From positions 62,001-126,000 of the forward strand of contig NZ_VATA01000012.1 in the NCBI RefSeq assembly GCF_005870025.1: a DNA stretch of 64,000 nucleotides, given 5' to 3'. The stretch's first letter is position 1, and the number at the start of each line of letters is the position of its first letter. Source of the DNA: Poseidonocella sp. HB161398. Lineage in GTDB: Bacteria > Pseudomonadota > Alphaproteobacteria > Rhodobacterales > Rhodobacteraceae. The notes under the pieces were generated by a model. It worked only from the letters and a program-made list of their open reading frames with translations. It was not told the origin of the DNA and searched no databases. This document shows, piece after piece, positions 27,403 to 36,001 of the stretch. The position numbers and the translations under genes are program-made.

Positions 27403-30400
27403 TCAGGCATCGAGCACCAGCCGGCCGAGCGGATAGGCCTGGCAGAGGAGGCAGCGCTCCGGCCCGGCCTCTTCGGCCCCGGCGAAATGCCCGGCCTCGC
27501 CCGAGATCACCGGGACGGCGCAGCTCTCGCACTGTCCGGTGCGGCAGCCCGAGGGCAGCGCCAGCCCCGCCGTCTCGGCGAGATCGAGAAGCGGCCCGTC
27601 GCCCGGCCGCCAGGCCAGCGTGACGCCGCTTCTCGCCAGCACCACCTCGGCCGGTCCGGCCGAGGCCGGGGGCGTCGCGGGCGTCGCGGCGAAGGCCTCG
27701 TGGAAGATCTCGAAATCCGGCACGCCACGGCGGACCAGCCCGGTGCGGAAGGCGGCCAGCATCGGCCCCGGCCCGCAGAGATAGACCCGCGCGCGCCGCG
27801 CGATCAGCGCCGCATCGACATGCTCCGGCCCGATCCGCCCGCTCTCGTGCGGCGCGGGTTCCTGCGGACGCGGCCGGCTGAAGAAGGTGCGCAGCCTCAG
27901 CCGCGGCAGCTGCAGGGCAAGCTCGTCCAGCCGGTCGCGGAACGGATGGCGGCTGCCGTCGCGCAGCCCGTAGAGCAGGTGGATCTCGGGCCCCGGTTCG
28001 CCTGACGCCGCCAGCGTCTCGAGCAGCCCCAGAAACGGCGTGATCCCGATCCCGGCGGCGGCCAGCACCAGCGGGAATTCGTTCGCGCCCGGCAGCGTGA
28101 AGCGCCCGGCAGGGCTGCCCGTGGCGATCTCGCTGCCGAGCGGCAGATCGCTCAGCCGCCCCGACAGAGCGCCGCCCGCCTGCCGCCTGATGGCGACGCG
28201 GTAGCTCCGGGGCGCGGGTCCGGCCGGACCGGTCAGCGAATAGCTGCGCTCCCGCGTCTCGCCCGGCGGGCGGAGCGCGATGAACTGCCCCGGCAGCGCG
28301 CCCGGCAGCGGCCCGCCATCGGCGCGCGCCAGCTCCAGCGAGACCACCCCCGGCGCCTCTTCGCGCCGCGCCGCGAGCACGAGCCCGCGCTGCCCCGGCC
28401 ACCGAGCCGGGGCCTCCCCCTCCGCCTTGCGGATGTCGCAGGTCATCGAGCGCAGCGCCGGCGCGCCGCTGACCGGGTCGACCGGCAGGCTCCGGGCCAG
28501 CGAGTTGTAGCTCGCATCCGCCGCCCCGCCGATCGCGTAGCCCGGCAGGCCCAGATCGGGGGCCGCCTCCCACCAGCCGTTCTCGGCAACGACGACCCCC
28601 GGATGCAGCCCCGGATCGAGATGCGCCACCATGGCGATGCGGCGCCCCTCGCGGCAGATCTCCACCGCATCGCCCTCCGCGATGCCGCGCGATGCCGCGG
28701 TTCCGGGATGCAGATCCACGACTGGCTGCGGCGCCTTGCGGCGCAGCCCGGCAATGCCGCGGTGCTGGGTGTGGCAGTAATAGCCGTTCTTCGCCGTGGT
28801 CAGCACCAGCGGATGCGCCGGGTCGGGCGCCATTGCCGGATCGGCCGCGGGCACCGGCGGCTGGCCATGGCGGCGGAAGGTCTCGGAATAGATCTCGATC
28901 CGGCGGCTCGGCGTGGCGAAGCCCTGCACGCCGTCCCGCACGGGCTGCGCGAATTTGCGGAACCGGTGCCCGAGCGGGCGGCGGATCCCCCGCGGCGCGG
29001 CGCGCAGGGCCGCGGTGTCCAGCCCCGAGGGGGCCAGCATCTCGTTCATCGCCGCCTCCCAGTCGCCGTGATGGAACGCCGCGCCGAAGCCCAGCCGCTC
29101 CGCCAGCCCGGCAACGATGTCGAAATCCGACCGCGCGCCGCCCTGGGGCGGGACCATGGCCGGGCGCAGCTGCACCAGCTCCTGCGCCGCCTGCGAGATC
29201 TCGAACCCCGCGCGCAGCCCGTCGCGCTCCCAGGCGGTATCGACAGGCAGGACGAGGTCGGCATGGGCCGAGGACGGGTTGGCGAAGGGATCGCAATGGA
29301 TGTGGAAATCGAGCCCCTCAAGCGCCCTGCGCCCGCGCTCGGGATCGGGCTGGGAGGCGAGGATATTGGTGCCGAAGCTCACCAGCGCGCGGATGCGGTA
29401 GGGCTCTTCCTCGAGCATCGCGCGGTAGAGCTCGGCCCCCGTCACCCAGCCCTTCCGCGACGGCCCGAGCGGGCGCTCCGCGAGGCCGAGCGCCTTTGCC
29501 GCCTGTTCCTGCGGCAGCGCGGCATAGTCGCTGGCCGGGGCCATCGGCACGGCGGGCCAGAGCACATTGCCCCCCGGCGCGTCGTGCTGGCCGGTCAGGG
29601 CGAAGAGGATCGCGACGGCGCGGTCGGTCTGGCTGGCATTGGCGTGCTGGCCGATGCCGTTCCAGCCATAGTAGGACACCCGGCTCCCGGCCGCGGCGAT
29701 GGCGGCGGCAAGGCCGCGGATCCGTTCGGGCGCCATCCAGCAGATCCCGGCCGCGTGCTCGGGCGTGTAGGGCGCCGCCGCCTCGAGGAGATGCGCGAAG
29801 GCCGGGCGGCAGGGCAGGTGCGGGGCAGGCTCCATGCGGCCCTCGAGCGCCAGCCGCCCGGCCAGCGCCGCGCCGATGTCGCCCCTTGTGTCGAGCGCGA
29901 CCGGCCGCTCCGCGACGCGGTCCCAGCCGACGAAGGCCCCCGCCGGGGAAAGCCCGATCTCGCCCGCGCGCAGGAGCATCCCGTTGTCGTCGCGCACCAG
30001 GAAGGGCCCGTTGCTCCAGCGCCGGACGAAGGCGGCGTCATGGCCGTCCTGCGCGACCAGCTCGCGGATCAGCGCCAGCGCCAGCGCGCAGTCGCTGCCC
30101 GGCCGCGGCTGCAGCCACAGATCGGCCCCGGCGGCCAGGCGCGTGCGCCGCGGGTCGATCACGGCAAGCGTCGCGCCCGCCGCCCGCGCCGCGGCGAGGG
30201 CGCCTGCCTGGGCGAGCCAGGTCTTCTCGGGATTGTGGCCCCAGAGCACGACCAGCCTGCTCTGCGCATAGTCCGGCGCGGGCATGCCGGTGCCCAGCGT
30301 ATAGGCGTGGCAATGGTCCTTGTGCCAGTTGCACAGCTCGGTCGCGTAGCTGATATTCGGGCTGCCATAGCGCCAGACGAAGCGCTCCAGCCAGCCGATC

Positions 30401-30789
30401 GCGTCCGAGATCGAGGTGGCGCTCGGCGAGGCGAAGGAGAAGGCCACGCTTTCCGGGCCGGTCTCGGCGGCGTAGTGGCGCAGCTTCTCCGCGGCAAGGT
30501 CCAGCGCCTCGTCCCAGCCGATCTCGCGGAAGCCCGGATCGGGATCGCCCTTCGGCCGGGTGCGCAGCAGCGGGCGCGCCAGCCGCCGCGCGCCATGCAC
30601 GATCTCGGGGGCGGCGCGGCCCTTGGGGCAGAGCGCGCGGCCGGTCGGGTGCTCGGGATCGGGGCGCACCGAGACCAGCCGGCCGTTCTCGATCCGGCTG
30701 AGCGAGCCGCAGCGCGAGCGGCAGAAGGTGCAGAAGCCCGGCACGTCCCGCCCGGAAGGGGAGGCGCCGTCCTGGTCGTCCTGGGTCAT
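27403..30789 (-). CDS. Molybdopterin oxidoreductase fused to FAD/NAD reductase and 2Fe-2S ferredoxin domains
   Basis: One 1128-residue chain holds a complete electron path. Residues 1-700 or so are a DMSO-reductase/nitrate-reductase-type molybdopterin enzyme: the 4Fe-4S ligands C20, C23, C27 and C54 (CTFCRSRC...LCPKG), a candidate Mo ligand C153 (TELCNWHKDH, the position of the NapA/NasA Cys), and a C-terminal dinucleotide-binding domain. An oxidoreductase FAD/NAD module follows (RSYSLTGPAG, then AAAGIGITPFLGLLE and YLCGPGPML). The end is a plant-type 2Fe-2S domain (C1082, C1087, C1090, C1116). There is no Tat leader, so it is cytoplasmic. It would let NAD(P)H reduce, or a substrate be oxidised, without separate partners. 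It is last in an operon after a polyamine-type importer (30806-34662), 16 bases from the ATPase. Substrate undecided: nitrate-like, N-oxide or N-heterocycle are options. Confidence 0.85.
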   Translation of the reverse strand: MTQDDQDGASPSGRDVPGFCTFCRSRCGSLSRIENGRLVSVRPDPEHPTGRALCPKGRAAPEIVHGARRLARPLLRTRPKGDPDPGFREIGWDEALDLAAEKLRHYAAETGPESVAFSFASPSATSISDAIGWLERFVWRYGSPNISYATELCNWHKDHCHAYTLGTGMPAPDYAQSRLVVLWGHNPEKTWLAQAGALAAARAAGATLAVIDPRRTRLAAGADLWLQPRPGSDCALALALIRELVAQDGHDAAFVRRWSNGPFLVRDDNGMLLRAGEIGLSPAGAFVGWDRVAERPVALDTRGDIGAALAGRLALEGRMEPAPHLPCRPAFAHLLEAAAPYTPEHAAGICWMAPERIRGLAAAIAAAGSRVSYYGWNGIGQHANASQTDRAVAILFALTGQHDAPGGNVLWPAVPMAPASDYAALPQEQAAKALGLAERPLGPSRKGWVTGAELYRAMLEEEPYRIRALVSFGTNILASQPDPERGRRALEGLDFHIHCDPFANPSSAHADLVLPVDTAWERDGLRAGFEISQAAQELVQLRPAMVPPQGGARSDFDIVAGLAERLGFGAAFHHGDWEAAMNEMLAPSGLDTAALRAAPRGIRRPLGHRFRKFAQPVRDGVQGFATPSRRIEIYSETFRRHGQPPVPAADPAMAPDPAHPLVLTTAKNGYYCHTQHRGIAGLRRKAPQPVVDLHPGTAASRGIAEGDAVEICREGRRIAMVAHLDPGLHPGVVVAENGWWEAAPDLGLPGYAIGGAADASYNSLARSLPVDPVSGAPALRSMTCDIRKAEGEAPARWPGQRGLVLAARREEAPGVVSLELARADGGPLPGALPGQFIALRPPGETRERSYSLTGPAGPAPRSYRVAIRRQAGGALSGRLSDLPLGSEIATGSPAGRFTLPGANEFPLVLAAAGIGITPFLGLLETLAASGEPGPEIHLLYGLRDGSRHPFRDRLDELALQLPRLRLRTFFSRPRPQEPAPHESGRIGPEHVDAALIARRARVYLCGPGPMLAAFRTGLVRRGVPDFEIFHEAFAATPATPPASAGPAEVVLARSGVTLAWRPGDGPLLDLAETAGLALPSGCRTGQCESCAVPVISGEAGHFAGAEEAGPERCLLCQAYPLGRLVLDA

Positions 30790-30805
30790 CGTTCCTCGGT
30801 CCGTC

Positions 30806-31870
30806 CTAGAGCAGGATCGCCGACCGCGCCCGCCAGGCGGCGGTCACGGTCTCGCCGCGGGCGAAGGCCTCGGGCCGGTCGTGATCGCCGTTCTGGCGGT
30901 GCACCGTCAGCCGCGTGCCGCCGAGATCGAGCCGGTACTCGACCAGGCTGCCGCGGTAGAGCACCTCCTCGACCACCGCGTCAACCGCCTGGCAGTCGCC
31001 GGGCGCCTCTGCGGGCGCGCCGCGGGAGAGGCGGATATTCTCGGGCCGCACGGCCAGCGTCGCGCCCCGGGCGCGCGCGCCGGTGCGGCCGAAGCCCAGC
31101 ACCTGCCCCGAGGCGAGGCGGAAGCGGCCGGGCCCGTCGCTTGCGCCCGGCAGGAAATTCGACATGCCGAGGAACTCGGCCACGAAGAGGCTCGCCGGGG
31201 CTGCATAGATCTCCTCGGGCCGGCCGACCTGCTCGATCCGTCCCGCGGACATCACGGCGATGCGGTCGGCGACGCTGATCGCCTCGTCCTGGTCATGGGT
31301 GACGAAGACCGTGGTCAGCGCAAGATCCTGCTGCAGCCGGCGCAGCTCGCTGCGCACCTCGGCGCGCAGCTTGGCATCGAGCGCCGAGAGCGGCTCGTCG
31401 AGCAGCAGCGCGTCGGGGCTGTAGACGATCGCGCGGGCCAGCGCGACGCGCTGCTGCTGCCCGCCCGAAAGCTGCCGCGGCAGCCGGTCGGCCAGATGCG
31501 CCATCCGCACCAGCTCCAGCGCGCGGCGCACGCGCTCTTCGGTCTCGGCCTTGCCGGTGCGCCGCATCTGCAGCCCGAAAGCGACATTCCCGGCGACGGT
31601 CATGTTGGGAAAGAGCGCGTATCCCTGGAAGACCAGCCCGGCATTGCGCCGGTAGGGCGGCAGCCGGGTGACGTCGCGCTCGCCGAAGAGGATGCGGCCG
31701 CTATCGGGCATGGCGAGCCCGGCGATCATCCGGAGCGTCGTGGACTTGCCGCAGCCCGAGGGGCCGAGGAAGGCGAGGAACTCGGCCTCGCGCATGTCCA
31801 GGTCCAGCCGGTCGACGGTGACGGTGCCGCCATAGCTCTTGGACAGGGCCTGCAGGGTGATGCTTGACAT
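30806..31870 (-). CDS. ABC transporter ATP-binding protein, PotA type (second system)
   Basis: The 354-residue ATPase has Walker A GPSGCGKST, Q-loop VFQGYALFPNMTV, signature [16 protein letters not shown], Walker [16 protein letters not shown] and VTHDQDEAISVADR, then a TOBE-type tail. The start ATG at 31870 with GAGGAG upstream is chosen over an in-frame Arg-rich extension to 31990. It follows the permease by 11 bases and precedes the Mo-oxidoreductase fusion by 16, in one minus-strand operon. Confidence 0.9.
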   Translation of the reverse strand: MSSITLQALSKSYGGTVTVDRLDLDMREAEFLAFLGPSGCGKSTTLRMIAGLAMPDSGRILFGERDVTRLPPYRRNAGLVFQGYALFPNMTVAGNVAFGLQMRRTGKAETEERVRRALELVRMAHLADRLPRQLSGGQQQRVALARAIVYSPDALLLDEPLSALDAKLRAEVRSELRRLQQDLALTTVFVTHDQDEAISVADRIAVMSAGRIEQVGRPEEIYAAPASLFVAEFLGMSNFLPGASDGPGRFRLASGQVLGFGRTGARARGATLAVRPENIRLSRGAPAEAPGDCQAVDAVVEEVLYRGSLVEYRLDLGGTRLTVHRQNGDHDRPEAFARGETVTAAWRARSAILL

Positions 31871-31881
31871 GGCGGGGCTCC

Positions 31882-32706
31882 TCAGAAGGCGCGGGTCAGC
31901 TTGAAGAAGCGGTCGGTGACGATCATCACCGCCGAGATCACGGCGATCTGCGCCGTGGCGACGGCGGCGATGGTCGGATCGACGCTCCATTCGAGATAGT
32001 TGATGATGGCGATCGGCAGGGTGGTGGTGCCCGGGCCGACCAGGAACAGCGACTTCTCCAGGTCGACGAAGGAAATGACGAAGGAGAAGAGCCCGCCGGC
32101 CACCAGGCCGGGGCGGATCGCGGGCAGGGTGACGCGCCAGAAGACGGTCAGCGGGCGGGCGCCCATCACCGCGGCGGCCTCCTCGGCCTGGCGGTCCATG
32201 CCGACGAGCTGGGCGGTGACCAGCCGCACCGTCCAGGGCAGCGCGATCAGGCTGTGGCCGAGGCAGAGCCCGCCGAAGGTCTGCGCCGTCTGCAGCCCGG
32301 TGGCGATCTCGGTCTCGATCATGAACATGTAGAGCGCCACGCCCGCGACGATGCCGGGCACGATCAGCGGGCCGAGCAGCACCGACTGGATCGCCGCGCG
32401 GCCCGGAAAGCGGGTGCGGGCGAGAAACAGCGCGGCGGGCACCCCGGTGGCGAGGCTGACGGCGGTGGCCACGAGCCCGACCCGCAGGCTGGTCTGCAGC
32501 CCGTCGCGGAAGCGCGGCATCTCCCAGGCGGCGCGGTACCAGTCGAGCGTGTAGCCCGAGGGCGGAAAGCTGATGATCTTGCCCTCGAAGAAGCTGACCC
32601 AGGCGACCGTGGCCAATGGCAGCACGAGAAGCGCGAAGGCGGCGATGGCGAGCGTGCCCATCGCCAGCGGGAAGGAGCGGTCGGCCAGACGGGGGAAGGG
32701 GCGCAT
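31882..32706 (-). CDS. ABC transporter permease, PotC type (second system)
   Basis: The 274-residue permease opens with a helix (LAIAAFALLVLPLATVAWVSFF), has the segment IISFPPSGYTLDWYRAAWEMPRF seen in PotC-like proteins, and a docking loop DRQAEEAAAVMGARPLTVFWRVTLPAIRPG. It lies one base after the partner permease. It resembles the permease at 16422, but the two systems are distinct in sequence. Confidence 0.9.
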   Translation of the reverse strand: MRPFPRLADRSFPLAMGTLAIAAFALLVLPLATVAWVSFFEGKIISFPPSGYTLDWYRAAWEMPRFRDGLQTSLRVGLVATAVSLATGVPAALFLARTRFPGRAAIQSVLLGPLIVPGIVAGVALYMFMIETEIATGLQTAQTFGGLCLGHSLIALPWTVRLVTAQLVGMDRQAEEAAAVMGARPLTVFWRVTLPAIRPGLVAGGLFSFVISFVDLEKSLFLVGPGTTTLPIAIINYLEWSVDPTIAAVATAQIAVISAVMIVTDRFFKLTRAF

Positions 32707-32707
32707 C

Positions 32708-33604
32708 TCAGAGCCTCCCGTAGCGCTTCTCGAGCGCCCGGCCCGAAAGCAGCGTCAGGACCAGCGTCGCGGCCATCAGGATGAAGGCCAGCGCCGAGGC
32801 GAAGGGCCAGTTGAAGGCCTCGATCGCCTGTTCGTAGACCATCGGCGCCATCATGTGGAAGGCGGGCCCGCCGAGCAGGACGGGGCTGGCATAGGCGTTC
32901 ATGCCCAGGATGAAGACCAGGAGCCCGCCCGAGAAGATCCCCGGCATCGCCAGCGGCACGAAGACCCGGAAGAAGGCCGTCCAGGGCGGTGCGCCGAGCG
33001 TCGCGGCGGCCTCCTCGAAGGCGGGATTGATGCGGTCGAAGACGCTCTGCAGGGTGATCACCATGAAGGGCAGGAGCACGGCGACGAGGCTGACGATGAC
33101 GGCCGTGGAGGTGTAGAGGATGCGCAGCGGCGCCTCCCGGAGGCCCGAGGCCATCAGCAGCGTGTTGAGCACGCCGCCATCGGAGAGCAGCACCATCCAG
33201 CCCACGACCCGCACCGCATTGCCCATCAGCAGGGGCACGATCGCCAGCAGCAGGAGCAGGCTGCGCCGCCCGGCCGAAGGGCTGCGGCTGATCGCATAGG
33301 CCGCCGGGATGCCCAGGGCGAGGCAGCAGAGCGTGGTGACCGCCGCCACCGCGACCGTGCGGCCGAGCACCTCGCGGTAGAAGGGATCGCCGAAGAACTT
33401 CGCGTAGTTCTCCAGCGTCAGCCCCTGCAGCGCGATATCGGCGGGGTCGAACTCCGCCAGGCTGTAGCGGGCGATCAGGATCAGCGGCAGGATCAGCCCG
33501 ACCCCGACGAGCAGCAGCGCCGGAACGGGAAGCACCGGGAAGGGCCCGGGACGCAGGCGCGCCCGGACGGATCCGGGCGGCGCGGTGTCGCTTGCGAGGC
33601 TCAC
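32708..33604 (-). CDS. ABC transporter permease, PotB type (second system)
   Basis: The 298-residue permease starts at a GTG (33604) that overlaps the binding-protein TGA by GTGA; the long in-frame upstream extension runs inside the binding-protein gene and is rejected. It has the PotB order: helix, ARYSLAEFDPADIALQGLTLENYAKFF, helices, and the loop NPAFEEAAATLGAPPWTAFFRVFVPLAMPGI. It pairs with the permease at 31882. Confidence 0.88.
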   Translation of the reverse strand: MSLASDTAPPGSVRARLRPGPFPVLPVPALLLVGVGLILPLILIARYSLAEFDPADIALQGLTLENYAKFFGDPFYREVLGRTVAVAAVTTLCCLALGIPAAYAISRSPSAGRRSLLLLLAIVPLLMGNAVRVVGWMVLLSDGGVLNTLLMASGLREAPLRILYTSTAVIVSLVAVLLPFMVITLQSVFDRINPAFEEAAATLGAPPWTAFFRVFVPLAMPGIFSGGLLVFILGMNAYASPVLLGGPAFHMMAPMVYEQAIEAFNWPFASALAFILMAATLVLTLLSGRALEKRYGRL

Positions 33605-34662
33605 GCCTTGAACTCCCGGTTCCACCATTCCAGCCACTCGGAGTCGTTTTCGGCGGCGTAGGCGTAGTCGACGAAGTTCAGCCCCTCGACCTGGGCATCG
33701 GAAAAGGCCAGCGCCTCGCGCTCTTCGGGGCGCAGCGCGGCATCGGTGGTCGAGACGGCGTAATGCGTGGCGCGGGCGATCCCGGCCATCGCCTCGGGGG
33801 CGAGCATCGCGTCGAGATAGGCATAGGCCGCGTCGCGGTTCGCCGCCTTCTTCGGGATCCCGGCGCCGAAGGAGATGGCGATGCCGCCCTCCTCGGGGAA
33901 GGCCAGCTCCAGCGCCAGCCCGTCCGCCTGCCACTGGCGGCCGCGGGCGCTGTAATTCGCCGAGATCCAGATCTCGCCGGACTGGAAGGCCGCGGCCAGC
34001 GCCTGGTGGGAGGGATAGATCCGCGGCTGCACGGCCTCTTTCATCTCCAGCAGCTTGGCGAAGGCGGGCGCGACATCGCTCATCGTGCCGCCCGCGGCCA
34101 GCGAGGCGGCGTAGATGTAGTTGAAGTAGATCTGGTCCATCAGCCCGACCCGCCCGGCATAGGCGGGGTTCCAGAGGTCGGCGAAGCTGGTCGGCGGCGT
34201 GGAGATCTTCTCGGGGTTGTAGAGCAGGCAGACCGCGCCGAAGATCGCCGGGATGTAGTAGGGCGCCGTCAGCTTCTGCTGCAGCGCCGCGGCATTGGGC
34301 AGCCTGGAATAGTCGAGCTCCTCGAGCACGCCCTGCTGGTCCATCTCGAAGGCGTCGCTGTCGCTGAGCCAGCTGACATCGACCGAGCTGCGCGGCAGCC
34401 GCCGTTCGGCGAGAAGCCGGGTCTTGCGCTCGGCCACGGGCGCAAGATCGTGCACGATCTCGGGGCCGGTCTCGCCGAAGGCCGGGCGTTCCAGCGCGGC
34501 GACGATATTGTCGTTCCAGTCGCCGCCCCAGTTGGAGACGACGAGGCGGCCCGCCTGGGCCAGCGCGCCCCGCGGGAGCGCGCCCGCGGCCAGCGCCGCC
34601 GCCGCGGCCGATGCCAGGAAGCGCCGCCGCCCGGGGCGGAAATCGGGGGAAAAGTCAGTCAT
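33601..34662 (-). CDS. PotD-type solute-binding protein with Tat-type leader (second system)
   Basis: The 353-residue protein begins with a GRRRFLASAAAAALAAGALP leader (twin arginine), cut near LAQ-AGR. The mature part is a family-1 binding protein (RLVVSNWGGDWNDNIVAALERPAF, RRLPRSSVDVSWLSDSDAF, YYIPAIFGAVCLLYNPEKI). It is the first gene of the operon that ends with the Mo-oxidoreductase. The promoter should lie in 34663-34797, shared with the divergent LysR gene. Confidence 0.88.
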   Translation of the reverse strand: MTDFSPDFRPGRRRFLASAAAAALAAGALPRGALAQAGRLVVSNWGGDWNDNIVAALERPAFGETGPEIVHDLAPVAERKTRLLAERRLPRSSVDVSWLSDSDAFEMDQQGVLEELDYSRLPNAAALQQKLTAPYYIPAIFGAVCLLYNPEKISTPPTSFADLWNPAYAGRVGLMDQIYFNYIYAASLAAGGTMSDVAPAFAKLLEMKEAVQPRIYPSHQALAAAFQSGEIWISANYSARGRQWQADGLALELAFPEEGGIAISFGAGIPKKAANRDAAYAYLDAMLAPEAMAGIARATHYAVSTTDAALRPEEREALAFSDAQVEGLNFVDYAYAAENDSEWLEWWNREFKA

Positions 34663-34762
34663 GATCGTTACCTCGCTGCTATGCGGCCGGCGGTCCGCTT
34701 GGCACGGCTTGTCCCGGCTCTGTCGATGCGGCGATCTTGCCTCTGCGGCGTGGTTTTACTAT

Positions 34763-34798
34763 TTCTGATTTTTAAACTCTGGTATTGGAAAATCAGAA
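34763..34798. promoter_or_regulatory. 10-bp inverted repeat (LysR operator candidate) overlapping the LysR start codon
   Basis: TTCTGATTTT (34763-34772) and AAAATCAGAA (34789-34798) are perfect inverted arms around a 16-base AT-rich spacer. The last A is the first base of the LysR ATG. The site sits between the divergent LysR gene and the importer/Mo-oxidoreductase operon, as LysR-type activators usually have. Binding here would block LysR translation and transcription initiation, so autorepression is likely. Confidence 0.7.
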
Positions 34799-35700
34799 TG
34801 GAGCTTTCCTTCCGGCAGGTCCGCTATTTCGTCGCCACCGCCGAGGCCGGGCAGGTGTCGCGCGCGGCGCTTGCCTGCAATGTCTCGCAATCCTCGATCA
34901 CCGTCGCGATCGCGTCGCTGGAAGAGATGCTGGGCTGCCGCCTCTTCATCCGCCAGTCGCGCGGCATGCGGCTGACCGCCGAGGGAGAGCGCTTCCTGCG
35001 CCATTGCCACGCCATCCTGCGCAGCGTCGAGGACGCGACCGAGATCGGCCCGGGCGTTCCCGGCGAGGTGGCGGGACGGGTGCGCCTGGGCGTGACCGAC
35101 ACGATCGCGGGCTATGTGCTGCCGCCGCTCTGGCGCAAGCTGCGGCGGACCTTCCCGAAGATCGCGCTCGAGGTGGCCGAGGTCGCCAATCCCGAGATCG
35201 AGGAGGCGCTCTGCTCGGACCGGCTCGACCTGGTGATGCTGCTGACCTCGAATGCCGCGCCCTCGCCGCGGCTCGACTACGACCCGCTGATCTCCTCGCC
35301 GCGGCGGCTCTGGGTCTCCAGCCGCTCGGCGCTGGCAGACCGCGGCAGCCTGTCGCTGGCCGAGCTTGGCGGCGACTACATCCTGCCGACGATGGAGGAG
35401 CATGCCGGGCTGATCGGCCGCTACTGGGAGCGCCACGGCTTCGCGCCGCAGATCCTCTTCCGCTGCCACACGCTGGAGGCAGTGCGCAGCATGGTGGCCA
35501 ATGACCTCGGCGTGACGATCCTGTCGGATCTGGTCTACCGGCCCTGGTCGCTCGAGGGGCGGCGCGTGGTGCGGGTCGACCTGAAGGAGCCCGCGCCGAC
35601 GGCGGATGTCGGCATCGCCCGCGCCCGCGGCTGCACGCCCGGCCCCGCGGTCGCGGCCTTCCTGGCGCTGGCGAAATCCGAGACCTCGACGCCGCGCTGA
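34798..35700 (+). CDS. LysR-family transcriptional regulator
   Basis: The 300-residue protein has a LysR helix-turn-helix at the N-terminus (FRQVRYFVATAEAGQVSRAALACNVSQSSITVAIASLEEML) and an effector domain (about 92-295). It is divergent from the second polyamine-type importer and Mo-oxidoreductase operon, and a perfect 10-bp inverted repeat lies across its start. Only a weak GGAAA precedes the ATG, so translation may be poor or nearly leaderless. It most likely activates the divergent operon when its substrate is present (inference from LysR biology). Confidence 0.88.
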   Translation: MELSFRQVRYFVATAEAGQVSRAALACNVSQSSITVAIASLEEMLGCRLFIRQSRGMRLTAEGERFLRHCHAILRSVEDATEIGPGVPGEVAGRVRLGVTDTIAGYVLPPLWRKLRRTFPKIALEVAEVANPEIEEALCSDRLDLVMLLTSNAAPSPRLDYDPLISSPRRLWVSSRSALADRGSLSLAELGGDYILPTMEEHAGLIGRYWERHGFAPQILFRCHTLEAVRSMVANDLGVTILSDLVYRPWSLEGRRVVRVDLKEPAPTADVGIARARGCTPGPAVAAFLALAKSETSTPR

Positions 35701-36001
35701 CCGGAACAGCCAGCGCCCGCGGCCGCGCGCAGCTGTCGCCGCAGGCAGACGCCATGATGCCATTGCGCGGGGACGAGAGCATCATGGGCAGGGCCCTGGC
35801 GCTCCACGCGCAGAATGGCACCGCCGTCCTTCCGGGCCCGCATCGGCGGCCATTGCAGGGGTCCCGGACATGTCCTGCCTGGCGGCGGGAGATTGCCGGA
35901 GCTATCGGTCCGGCGGCGTCGCAGAGCGTCCCGGCCTCCGGGGCGCGCGGGTTCCGGCGTTGAGACACGCGCAGTCCGGGAGGGGCGCGCGCGGTGGCCG
36001 C
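35701..36001. other. Gap between converging LysR and LacI genes
   Basis: No supportable gene is seen in these 301 bases. The only structure is a perfect 9-bp inverted repeat, CCATGATGC (35752-35760) and GCATCATGG (35779-35787), with an 18-base spacer. It has no T run and its role is unknown. Confidence 0.5.

Noticed and set aside
25985-29296. Minus-strand open frame of about 1,100 codons across 26-29 kb
   Set aside because: It runs antisense to the third amidohydrolase and in a wrong frame of the Mo-oxidoreductase; the translation is Arg/Ala low-complexity without domains.
27403-30789. Plain assimilatory nitrate reductase
   Set aside because: No nitrate transporter, nitrite reductase or nas regulator is adjacent; the operon carries a polyamine-type importer. 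Not excluded, only unsupported.
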